A stretch of 64,000 nucleotides of DNA from Gigantopelta aegis. Lineage: Eukaryota; Mollusca; Gastropoda; Neomphalida; Peltospiridae. Below, in pieces: positions 48,719 through 61,800 of this stretch. The notes beneath the pieces were generated by a model. It made no database searches, had not been told where the DNA came from, and saw only the letters and a list, made by a program, of their open reading frames with translations. Where the stretch lies: the NCBI RefSeq assembly GCF_016097555.1, contig NC_054701.1:2461540-2525539 (forward strand), given 5' to 3'. The position numbers and the translations under genes were made by a program. Within the stretch, counting starts at the first letter, position 1. Each line of letters starts with the position of its first letter.

Positions 48719-51700
48719 GTAAGTTTAGCAACTGTTTTGTTGATAGTAATTCATAATTTATTAATGGCATCTAAGGTGCCGGGTGTGTAGCCTGTAGGCT
48801 ACACAGTGTAGGGGGTACCAGACATTTCCAGGTCTGTTCCCTCCAATCAGTTCGCCTCCAAATAGGATGTCGGTTCACCCCCAAATAGGATGTCAGTTCG
48901 CCCCCAAATAGGATGTCAGTTCGTCCACAAATGCGTAACCAGTTTGCCCCCACATGTATAACCAGTTCGCCCCTACAAAGGTACCAGTTCGCCCCCATAA
49001 AAATACCACTGTGTCGATGTGAATGTGTGGTCTGGACCTAGTTCATAAAAATAAACTCGAATGTAAATGCACATAATGTGCATTTACATTCGAGTTTATT
49101 TTTATGAACTAGTCTGGACCCATCTGTGCAACCCTACCCTATTTTTAGGCGATTTCATGATCACGCAGAATTTTACTCGTAAGAATCCGGAATAAACATA
49201 TTTATTATGAATGTCATCAGTGCTAAAGGGACACACCCTAGTTACGTTTATTTGTTAACCATTACGGCGTTGTTTTTTGCTATTAAACCCCATTTTTCAC
49301 AAATAAAATTGCACTTTACTTACATTTTATTATTTAGAATACACATTTCTATTCACCTGAAGTGCTTTTTGGTAATCCTGATGTTTGTAAAACCACGAAA
49401 TGCATTTTTTGCATTTTTTCACAAAACGTGTTGTCGAGAAAAAACCGTTAAGCAAGCGAGGTCCAATCTATTTTTAATGTCACAGACGTTGGTATATCAC
49501 GTGACCGTTATCATTTTGGTTCGGTTTGTTTTCTCGTGCACGGTTCGCGCAATCAACATCCGATTTGTTGTTGTTCATTTGTGAGATTTTTCTTCACAGT
49601 TCATGAACATTTTCAGTAACAATAAAGTTCAGACAAGTAAGTGTCTCAATACAAAACGTTACAAACCCTTAAAACCAATAATTTTGCTAAGTCTTACGAT
49701 ATCTGGAGAGGGGATACAACCAGGACAGAACAGTTGGAACATGTCCAGGAGAGGTGAAACGAACGCACCCCAAGTCTGTGAAATTTGTCGTGACGTAGGC
49801 ATTGTTGTGCTTCTGCCGGTGACATCAGAATACTAACTTTCAAAATTATTTCAAGCAATTGGGACATGGGGATTCCCATGGTATTTATCGATATAAAACC
49901 TGCTTTTTCACTCCATTTGATAAAAACGTGATCTAAGTGTGTTACTGGTTTGTAGATTAACCAAATTATAATTTATTTTCACTGGATGGAACTAGGGTGA
50001 GCGGCTTTAATTCTCAGTCAGGTGTGCCCTGTGTTGCAGGTTCTTCATACCTGAATGGTAAACAGCCTTTTTCAGGTGTATTCAAAGAACACCTATCGTA
50101 TCGAAACCGAAACACATGGTCGGTCCCACAATAAGGAGGTGTTACACATCCTAGACTAGTTGTAGCGAGGCTTAAGGGATTGAGGTTAACGGCGAGAATT
50201 ACAGTAACAGGCAAATAACCTTTGAATCATGCCCCCGGACCCCCCAAATAACTCATGCCTTTGGCACTCATTCAATCTCCCCCCCCCCCCCCCCCCCCCC
50301 CCCAATAATGTCCACCATGCTACGGGCCTGAGTCCCAAAGAAAAGAAAATTATCACATGGGTATCGTGAGTGGTAATTTTTGCTCCAATGTACCCAAACA
50401 ATAGGCCTAATAATATGCATATTTTCTTTGGATTTTTTTAAGAGAGAAAAATACTATAGCTCCACTTTGTTCTATTGATGCAAATTGAAATATATTTAGT
50501 TAAATAGTTTATTATACTATCAAGTCATTTATGTTGTTTTACAAGTCAGGTTGATGAAAGTGAAGTGCTTTTGTCGTAAATTAGTGTTTGTTTACACTGT
50601 GCATACAAGTCGGAGATGACGTCACTTCGCCCAATAATTACGTTTCTTTTATTAACTCTAAAATTACTTGTTTTACATTTGTTAAAGTGTCAGTATGTTT
50701 TGGTGGACCAGGCATGTATCTTTTCAATACATAAGGCTCATGTTTGAGTCTACTCTCCCATTAAAGGAAGGGACAATTAAGGCATTTGGTATGCATATTC
50801 AACGATATATAACGCACATTTTTGTTTAGGGGCTGTCCATAATTTTCAACATTTTCATGAGTGTACAAACTGTATGCTTGGGGGGAAGTTAAGGGGGGTG
50901 GGGAGGGGGTGGTCAAAAGTGTACGGTTTGTACGCTCGTGAAAATGTTGAAAATTATGGACGACTCCTTAATATCAACAAGTATAATCGTATAGTTAATT
51001 AATAAAACGCTTAAATGTGACGGCTATTATATATAACGGGCGCAGCCATTTTGTACCATCCCAGTGAATATACCCTCTGGCAAGCTGGTGATTACGTAAT
51101 ACCTAATGTGTCACGTCAGGAATTCGTCTTCAAACTGAAGAAACAAAACATACCTGATTTTTGCGGATACATCACAATGTTCTGTAATAATATCCATCCC
51201 AGTAAGCCGGCAACAAGTATATATTATTTTTCAATACAAAATAAGCCACCATTGTCAAAGTATTGAAATAACTATTATGTTTTGTACATAAATTAACCCA
51301 CGTACTGAAATAATAATCGGAGTGTGTTCTTGGTTAATTGATCTTATCTTTCCGTGGCCTGTACCTGTGGTTCCTGATTGGCAGGTGTATATTTAGACGG
51401 TCCCCAGAAACTGTGTCTAGACACACTAAAAAGACATGCCTCTTTTATTAAGATCACAAGGTATTGTCTGATAGCCGCGTGGACGCCCCTCAAATCGTAA
51501 TGGACATTATCACTTTATTACTGTAAGTAATTCTGTAAAACCCTTGATTAAGTAGACTTTCCCATTTAAAATCACAAAATTGACCAATTACGTAGTCCCA
51601 AAGAAAAGAAAATTATCACTTGGTGAGTGGTCGTTTTTGCTCGAACATACCCTACCAATAGGCCTAATAATAAAAATAATTTCTTTGGATTTTTTTAAAG

Positions 51701-52812
51701 AGAAAAATACTATAACTCCATTTCATTCTATTGATGCAAATTGAAATATATTTATTTAAATAGTTTATTATACTATCAAGTCATTTATGTTGTTTTACAA
51801 GTCAGGTTGATGAAAGCGAAGCGCCTTGTCGTAAATTAGAGCGTTTGTTTACACTGTGCATAGAGGAGATGGACGGAGCTGACGTCACTTCGCCCCAAGC
51901 TATACCGGACGTCACAAAAATGAAACAAAATGGCTGCCCCCAGTTAGCAGGAATAATCTTGGTGTTTTATTAACTCTAAAATTGCGCGTTTTTCATTTGT
52001 TAAAGTGTCAGTATGTGTTGGTGGTCTGAGTATGCATCTTTTCAACACATAAGGCTCTTATTTGAGTTTACCCTCCCTTTAATGTGCAAATTTAAAATGG
52101 CGGAGAAATGTTTAAATGCCATTCAGTGTTCGAGATAAAAAAAATTGTACAGTATCCCAGTTGGGTACAAACATTTTAAAATCTGGTATCCCACCTGAAA
52201 ATTTAGTATCCCACTTTTGGATATGGTTACCTGATATTCAAATATCAAGCAAGCTCATTTTAATTTTAGTAAATAGAAAAAGGCTGTATTGGTTTAAAAC
52301 ATTTTATAATGGCTACTTGCCTTTTCGGTGTATTTCAGTGAGTAAATATTGTTATGGCGTAGCATTAGGTACGAGATTGAAACTACTGTGACTTAACTTT
52401 GCCGGTAAATGACTTTATTGTTTCAATGAAAAATAAAAATTATAAAATCCCGGCGGCATACTGGGTTCTTGAAGTCTGGTATCCAAAATTAAAATCTGGG
52501 ATATCGGGATACCATTAATCTTGAACACTGAAATTGGAAGATTTATTTTGTTAATAATGACACAAGTACTTCAATCAGGATTTAGTGAGTATGGTAGATT
52601 AAATAAATAATTTGTTTATGTGTCCATTTGTTGCACTATTTCGCTTGAGAAACAGTTGAAACATGGTGCTACAAGTTTTAAATACCAGCTATATATAGGG
52701 TAATGTAACCATTAAATTCGGACATAGAAAGAACCACACTTTCTACGTCCTTTTGAACTAGGAACAGTTGGCAGTGGGTTTTTTTTGTAGATCTAGAACT
52801 CACTCTCTCTTT

Positions 52813-52898
<86 letters not shown>

Positions 52899-55800
52899 AG
52901 TGTTTTTGCAAAATTGATTCATTGTGTTTCTTTGTTAACTATTATTAAACCAATTTTCTTTCCCATTTGATAAACTCAGAATTGTGTATATTTTGGATTT
53001 TCAGATATGTACTCAGATATATGTGTTTATGACTTGCATATTAACCACAACTAGTATAAGTTGAATGTCAGGATCGTGCTTAGCTGACAGAGTAGTGTGA
53101 GCCATTTGTACATGTAGCAGTCTAAACGCTGCAATCTGAGACAAATGTATCAGGTGTTTCTCTTTTGTTGATGCAGGATCAAGCAAGATCAGTGGTGAAG
53201 TGAAGAAAAACTTTGATATTTTACATGAGTTTGACCTCACACTAGAGTATGGACCGTGTATGGGTAAGATGCTTAGTATTCTACAATATGGATGATGTGT
53301 TATTAGAATCGTAGTTATACATACATGAGTTTGACCTCACACTAGAGTGTGGACCGTGTATGGGTAAGATGCTTAGTATTCTACAATATGGATGATGTGT
53401 TATTAGAATCCACAGTCGTGTAGAGATAGTTATACATACATGTGTTTGACCTCACACTAGAGTGTGGACCGTGTATGGGTAAGATGCTTAGTATTCTACA
53501 ATATGGATGATGTGTTATTAGAATCCACAGTCGTGTAGAGATAGTTATACATACATGTGTTTGACCTCACACTAGAGTATGGACCGTGTATGGGTAAGAT
53601 GCTTAGTATTCTACAATATGGATGATGTGTTATTAGAATCCACAGTCGTGTAGAGATAGTTATACATACATGAGTTTGACCTCACACTAGAGCATGGACC
53701 GTGTATGGGTAAGATGCTTAGTATTCTACAATATGGATGATGTGTTATTACAATCCACAGTCGTGTAGAGATAGTTATACATACATGTGTTTGACCTCAC
53801 ACTAGAGCATGGACCGTGTATGGGTAAGATGCTTAGTATTCTACAATATGGATGATGTGTTATTACAATCCACAGTCGTGTAGAGATAGTTATACATACA
53901 TGAGTTTGACCTCACACTAGAGCATGGACCGTGTATGGGTAAGATGCTTAGTATTCTACAATATGGATGATGTGTTATTACAATCCACAGTCGTGTAGAG
54001 ATAGTTATACATACATGTGTTTGACCTCACACTAGAGCGTGGACCGTGTATGGGTAAGATGCTTAGTATTCTACAATATGGATGATGTGTTATTACAATC
54101 CACAGTCGTGTAGAGATAGTTATACATACATGTGTTTGACCTCACACTAGAGCATGGACCGTGTATGGGTAAGATGCTTAGTATTCTACAATATGGATGA
54201 TGTGTTATTACAATCCACAGTCGTGTAGAGATAGTTATACATACATGAGTTTGACCTCACACTAGAGCATGGACCGTGTATGGGTAAGATGCTTAGTATT
54301 CTACAATATGGATGATGTGTTATTACAATCCACAGTCGTGTAGAGATAGTTATACATACATGTGTTTGACCTCACACTAGAGTGTGGACCGTGTATGGGT
54401 AAGATGCTTAGTATTCTACAATATGGATGATGTGTTATTACAATCCACAGTCGTGTAGAGATAGTTATACATACATGTGTTTGACCTCACACTAGAGTGT
54501 GGACCGTGTATGGGTAAGATGCTTAGTATTCTACAATATGGATGATGTGTTATTACAATCCACAGTCGTGTAGAGATAGTTATACATACATGTGTTTGAC
54601 CTCACACTAGAGTGTGGACCGTGTATGGGTAAGATGCTTAGTATTCTACAATATGGATGATGTGTTATTACAATCCACAGTCGTGTAGAGATAGTTATAC
54701 ATACATGTGTTTGACCTCACACTAGAGTGTGGACCGTGTATGGGTAAGATGCTTAGTATTCTACAATATGGATGATGTGTTATTACAATCCACAGTCGTG
54801 TAGAGATAGTTATACATACATGTGTTTGACCTCACACTAGAGTGTGGACCGTGTATGGGTAAGATGCTTAGTATTCTACAATATGGATGATGTGTTATTA
54901 CAATCCACAGTCGTGTAGAGATAGTTATACATACATGTGTTTGACCTCACACTAGAGTGTGGACCGTGTATGGGTAAGATGCTTAGTATTCTACAATATG
55001 GATGATGTGTTATTACAATCCACAGTCGTGTAGAGATAGTTATACATACATGTGTTTGACCTCACACTAGAGTGTGGACCGTGTATGGGTAAGATGCTTA
55101 GTATTCTACAATATGGATGATGTGTTATTACAATCCACAGTCGTGTAGAGATAGTTATACATACATGTGTTTGACCTCACACTAGAGCATGGACCGTGTA
55201 TGGGTAAGATGCTTAGTATTCTACAATATGGATGATGTGTTATTACAATCCACAGTCGTGTAGAGATAGTTATACATACATGTGTTTGACCTCACACTAG
55301 AGCATGGACCGTGTATGGGTAAGATGCTTAGTATTCTACAATATGGATGATGTGTTATTACAATCCACAGTCGTGTAGAGATAGTTATACATACATGTGT
55401 TTGACCTCACACTAGAGCATGGACCGTGTATGGGTAAGATGCTTAGTATTCTACAATATGGATGATGTGTTATTACAATCCACAGTCGTGTAGAGATAGT
55501 TATACATACATGTGTTTGACCTCACACTAGAGCATGGACCGTGTATGGGTAAGATGCTTAGTATTCTACAATATGGATGATGTGTTATTACAATCCACAG
55601 TCGTGTAGAGATAGTTATACATACATGTGTTTGACCTCACACTAGAGCATGGACCGTGTATGGGTAAGATGCTTAGTATTCTACAATATGGATGATGTGT
55701 TATTACAATCCACAGTCGTGTAGAGATAGTTATACATACATGTGTTTGACCTCACACTAGAGTGTGGACCGTGTATGGGTAAGATGCTTAGTATTCTACA

Positions 55801-58800
55801 ATATGGATGATGTGTTATTACAATCCACAGTCGTGTAGAGATAGTTATACATACATGTGTTTGACCTCACACTAGAGTGTGGACCGTGTATGGGTAAGAT
55901 GCTTAGTATTCTACAATATGGATGATGTGTTATTACAATCCACAGTCGTGTAGAGATAGTTATACATACATGTGTTTGACCTCACACTAGAGTGTGGACC
56001 GTGTATGGGTAAGATGCTTAGTATTCTACAATATGGATGATGTGTTATTACAATCCACAGTCGTGTAGAGATAGTTATACATACATGTGTTTGACCTCAC
56101 ACTAGAGTGTGGACCGTGTATGGGTAAGATGCTTAGTATTCTACAATATGGATGATGTGTTATTACAATCCACAGTCGTGTAGAGATAGTTATACATACA
56201 TGTGTTTGACCTCACACTAGAGTGTGGACCGTGTATGGGTAAGATGCTTAGTATTCTACAATATGGATGATGTGTTATTACAATCCACAGTCGTGTAGAG
56301 ATAGTTATACATACATGTGTTTGACCTCACACTAGAGTATGGACCGTGTATGGGTAAGATGCTTAGTATTCTACAATATGGATGATGTGTTATTACAATC
56401 CACAGTCGTGTAGAGATAGTTATACATACATGTGTTTGACCTCACACTAGAGCATGGACCGTGTATGGGTAAGATGCTTAGTATTCTACAATATGGATGA
56501 TGTGTTATTACAATCCACAGTCGTGTAGAGATAGTTATACATACATGTGTTTGACCTCACACTAGAGTGTGGACCGTGTATGGGTAAGATGCTTAGTATT
56601 CTACAATATGGATGATGTGTTATTAGAATCCACAGTCGTGTAGAGATAGTTATACATACATGTGTTTGACCTCACACTAGAGTGTGGACCGTGTATGGGT
56701 AAGATGCTTAGTATTCTACAATATGGATGATGTGTTATTACAATCCACAGTCGTGTAGAGATAGTTATACATACATGTGTTTGACCTCACACTAGAGTGT
56801 GGACCGTGTATGGGTAAGATGCTTAGTATTCTACAATATGGATGATGTGTTATTACAATCCACAGTCGTGTAGAGATAGTTATACATACATGTGTTTGAC
56901 CTCACACTAGAGTGTGGACCGTGTATGGGTAAGATGCTTAGTATTCTACAATATGGATGATGTGTTATTACAATCCACAGTCGTGTAGAGATAGTTATAC
57001 ATACATGTGTTTGACCTCACACTAGAGTGTGGACCGTGTATGGGTAAGATGCTTAGTATTCTACAATATGGATGATGTGTTATTACAATCCACAGTCGTG
57101 TAGAGATAGTTATACATACATGTGTTTGACCTCACACTAGAGCATGGACCGTGTATGGGTAAGATGCTTAGTATTCTACAATATGGATGATGTGTTATTA
57201 CAATCCACAGTCGTGTAGAGATAGTTATACATACATGTGTTATTACAATCCACAGTCGTGTAGAGATAGTTATACATACATGTGTTATTACAATCCACAG
57301 TCGTGTAGAGATAGTTATACATACATGTGTTATTACAATCCACAGTCGTGTAGAGATAGTTATACATACATGTGTTATTACAATCCACAGTCGTGTAGAG
57401 ATAGTTATACATACATGTGTTATTACAATCCACAGTCGTGTAGAGATAGTTATACATACATGTGTTATTACAATCCACAGTCGTGTAGAGATAGTTATAC
57501 ATACATGAGTTATTACAATCCAGTCGTGTAGAGATAGTTATACATACATGAGTTATTACAATCCACAGTCGTGTAGAGATAGTTATACATACATGTGTTA
57601 TTACAATCCACAGTCGTGTAGAGATAGTTATACATACATGTGTTATTACAATCCACAGTCGTGTAGAGATAGTTATACATACATGTGTTATTACAATCCA
57701 CAGTCGTGTAGAGATAGTTATACATACATGAGTTATTACAATCCACAGTCGTGTAGAGATAGTTATACATACATGTGTTATTACAATCCACAGTCGTGTA
57801 GAGATAGTTATACATACATGAGTTATTACAATCCACAGTCGTGTAGAGATAGTTATACATACATGTGTTATTACAATCCACAGTCGTGTAGAGATAGTTA
57901 TACATACATGAGTTATTACAATCCACAGTCGTGTAGAGATAGTTATACATACATGTGTTATTACAATCCACAGTCGTGTAGAGATGTGTTATTACAATCC
58001 ACAGTCGTGTAGAGATAGTTATACATACATGTGTTATTACAATCCACAGTCGTGTAGAGATAGTTATACATACATGTGTTATTACAATCCACAGTCGTGT
58101 AGAGATAGTTATACATACATGTGTTATTACAATCCACAGTCGTGTAGAGATAGTTATACATACATGTGTTATACATACATGAGTTATTACAATCCACAGT
58201 CGTGTAGAGATAGTTATACATACATGTGTTATTACAATCCACAGTCGTGTAGAGATAGTTATACATACATGTGTTATTACAATCCACAGTCGTGTAGAGA
58301 TAGTTATACATACATGTGTTATTACAATCCACAGTCGTGTAGAGATAGTTATACATACATGAGTTATTACAATCCACAGTCGTGTAGAGATAGTTATACA
58401 TACATGAGTTATTACAATCCACAGTCGTGTAGAGATAGTTATACATACATGAGTTATTACAATCCACAGTCGTGTAGAGATAGTTATACATACATGAGTT
58501 ATTACAATCCACAGTCGTGTAGAGATAGTTATACATACATGAGTTATTACAATCCACAGTCGTGTAGAGATAGTTATACATACATGAGTTATTACAATCC
58601 ACAGTCGTGTAGAGATAGTTATACATACATGAGTTATTACAATCCACAGTCGTGTAGAGATAGTTATACATACATGAGTTATTACAATCCACAGTCGTGT
58701 AGAGATAGTTATACATACATGAGTTATTACAATCCACAGTCGTGTAGAGATAGTTATACATACATGAGTTATTACAATCCACAGTCGTGTAGAGATAGTT

Positions 58801-61800
58801 ATACATACATGAGTTATTACAATCCACAGTCGTGTAGAGATAGTTATACATACATGAGTTATTACAATCCACAGTCGTGTAGAGATAGTTATACATACAT
58901 GTGTTATTACAATCCACAGTCGTGTAGAGATAGTTATACATACATGTGTTATTACAATCCACAGTCGTGTACAGATAGTTATACATACATGTGTTATTAC
59001 AATCCACAGTCGTGTACAGATAGTTATACATACATGTGTTATTACAATCCACAGTCGTGTACAGATAGTTATACATACATGTGTTATTACAATCCACAGT
59101 CGTGTACAGATAGTTATACATACATGTGTTATTACAATCCACAGTCGTGTACAGATAGTTATAGTTATACATACATGTGTTATTACAATCCACAGTCGTG
59201 TACAGATAGTTATACATACATGAGTTATTACAATCCACAGTCGTGTACAGATAGTTATACATACATGAGTTATTACAATCCACAGTCGTGTAGAGATAGT
59301 TATACATACATGAGTTATTACAATCCACAGTCGTGTAGAGATAGTTATACACACATGAGTTATTACAATCCACAGTCGTGTAGAGATAGTTATACACACA
59401 TGTGTTATTACAATCCACAGTCGTGTAGAGATAGTTATACACACATGTGTTAGTTATTACAATCAATCCACAGTCGTGTAGAGATAGTTATACACACATG
59501 AGTTATTACAATCCACAGTCGTGTAGAGATAGTTATACACACATGAGTTATTACAATCCACAGTCGTGTAGAGATAGTTATACACACATGAGTTATTACA
59601 ATCCACAGTCGTGTAGAGATAGTTATACACACATGTGTTATTACAATCCACAGTCGTGTAGAGATAGTTATACACACATGAGTTATTACAATCCACAGTC
59701 GTGTAGAGATAGTTATACACACATGTGTTATTACAATCCACAGTCGTGTAGAGATAGTTATACACACATGAGTTATTACAATCCACAGTCGTGTAGAGAT
59801 AGTTATACATACATGAGTTATTACAATCCACAGTCGTGTAGAGATAGTTATACATACATGTGTTATTACAATCCACAGTCGTGTAGAGATAGTTATACAT
59901 ACATGTGTTATTACAATCCACAGTCGTGTAGAGATAGTTATACTGAGTTTACTCTTTCAAGTATGAACCACATTGTATATGTTGTATACATAATTAAGAT
60001 TCCATTGATTTGGGCTATTTCTCGCTCCAGCCAATCACTACGACTAGTATATCAAAGGTGGTGGTATGTGCTATCCTGTCTGTGGTCTTGCTACTAATGG
60101 AAAAGTAGCAGGTTTTATCTCTAAGATTATGCCAAAATTACCAAATGCTTGACATCCGATAGGCGATGATTAGTAAACCAATGTGCTCTAGTGGTGGTGT
60201 TAAAGAAAGCAAACTTTAATTAGTGCATAAAAGAGAAATGTGTGAAAGTATATTTTGTGGATGAAATACAGCAAGATCATACCAAGATGTAGTTCAGTGT
60301 ACGGCCTGCTTTCCAATGATGATTTTTCTTTAATTAGTGCATAAAAGAGAAATGTGTGAAAGTATATTTTGTTGATGGAATACAGCAAGATCATACCAAG
60401 ATGTAGTTCAGTGTACGGCCTGCTTTCCAATGATGATTTTTCTTTAATTAGTGCGTAAAAGAGAAATGTGTGAAAGTATATTTTGTGGATGGAATACAGC
60501 AAGATCATACCAAGATGTAGTTCAGTGTACGGCCTGCTTTCCAATGATGATTTTTCTCAAGAGGATTACTAAATAACAAAATTTTATGTTGTCCGAGTTT
60601 ACTTTAGGGTGTATACTACCAAATCAAATCCCATAGACGACAATAGTAACATATGTGGCTAAAACTCCTACCTGCAACGTATCAACCGACATAAATGCCA
60701 CGGATATAAATACTACCACCCCTTACACTTAAAATGAATCAGAAAAAAATGGGGCTCAAGCTGCTCGTTTCTGAGATAACGGGTAGCGTCTATGACTACC
60801 CTAGTTTCGCACAAAATTCGAGTACTTTTTTTTACAGGTACCCCATACATGTTTCAAGCACAAGGCTACTTGACACATTGGTACTAGATGAAATAAAATT
60901 GCAATTTTTTTTTACCCAGATGAAACTATTATTTTTTACAACCAACACACTCACATTTATAACCAATCACAGGACTTGTGGTGTTCACTTCTCTATCAAA
61001 AGTTCGGTGCACCTCACACTTTGACCCAGCCGGAAGTTATTTGGTTTAGTACTACCTTTAAGCTGAATGTAAATGCTTCACGTTATGACGTCACCAACTG
61101 TTTTCCAGCATGCTGAATGTCCGTGTGTGGAATCGCGTGTATGGAAAGGTACTATGTACATGCACTGTATTGATAAATTGGCACACGACATTGTGTTGGT
61201 GGAAAGCAGGCCTGAGGGTACTAGTGTGAGGGGTTGTAACAATTCATTGCTCTTAGTTTTCCCCTTAATACCAGTCTTTTACAGATGCTAGATCAGACTG
61301 TGGTATGTGCTGTCTTGTCTGTGTGACAGAAGCAGGTTTCCCTTAATTCTTCAGACCTCGTCTTTAAGTAATCAGTAACCATACACCAGCTACCAAATGG
61401 CCTTTGTTAACAATGGCTGGAGTTAGCAGAAATATGTTCCTTTTCCGTCTTTCTGGAGTTATTAACCGTTGACATTTAGAAATGGGAATAAAGTAATGAG
61501 ATGTGATTTTTATTTTTATTTATGTGTTTTTTTTGTGAGAATAAAGTAATGGATATGTCATTTAATATTTCTTGGGAAGGATAAATTACTAGATATGTGA
61601 TTTGTCCTCTACCGCTCCAACCAGGGGGGACTATCAGTTTTGTTTCTGTTTGTCTCGCAGTATGATTTTCCGGTCTTTTCTTTGCAATGCTTCAATATAT
61701 TGAGCTGAATTTTTGCACATGCCTTTATCATGTCGAGTTACAGATGAAGTTTGAGTTTTATGAGGTGTTGAAAACTTTTTGACAGCGATATGGCCCTTGA

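Noticed and set aside
49207-49584. 125-codon plus-strand frame in POLD4 intron 1
   Set aside because: Overlaps a dispersed repeat (49528-49682) and shows no domain.
57176-60097. Very long open frames (up to 643 codons) on both strands
   Set aside because: They are readings of a 45 bp satellite whose length is a multiple of three; all frames are simple peptide repeats bounded by the array.
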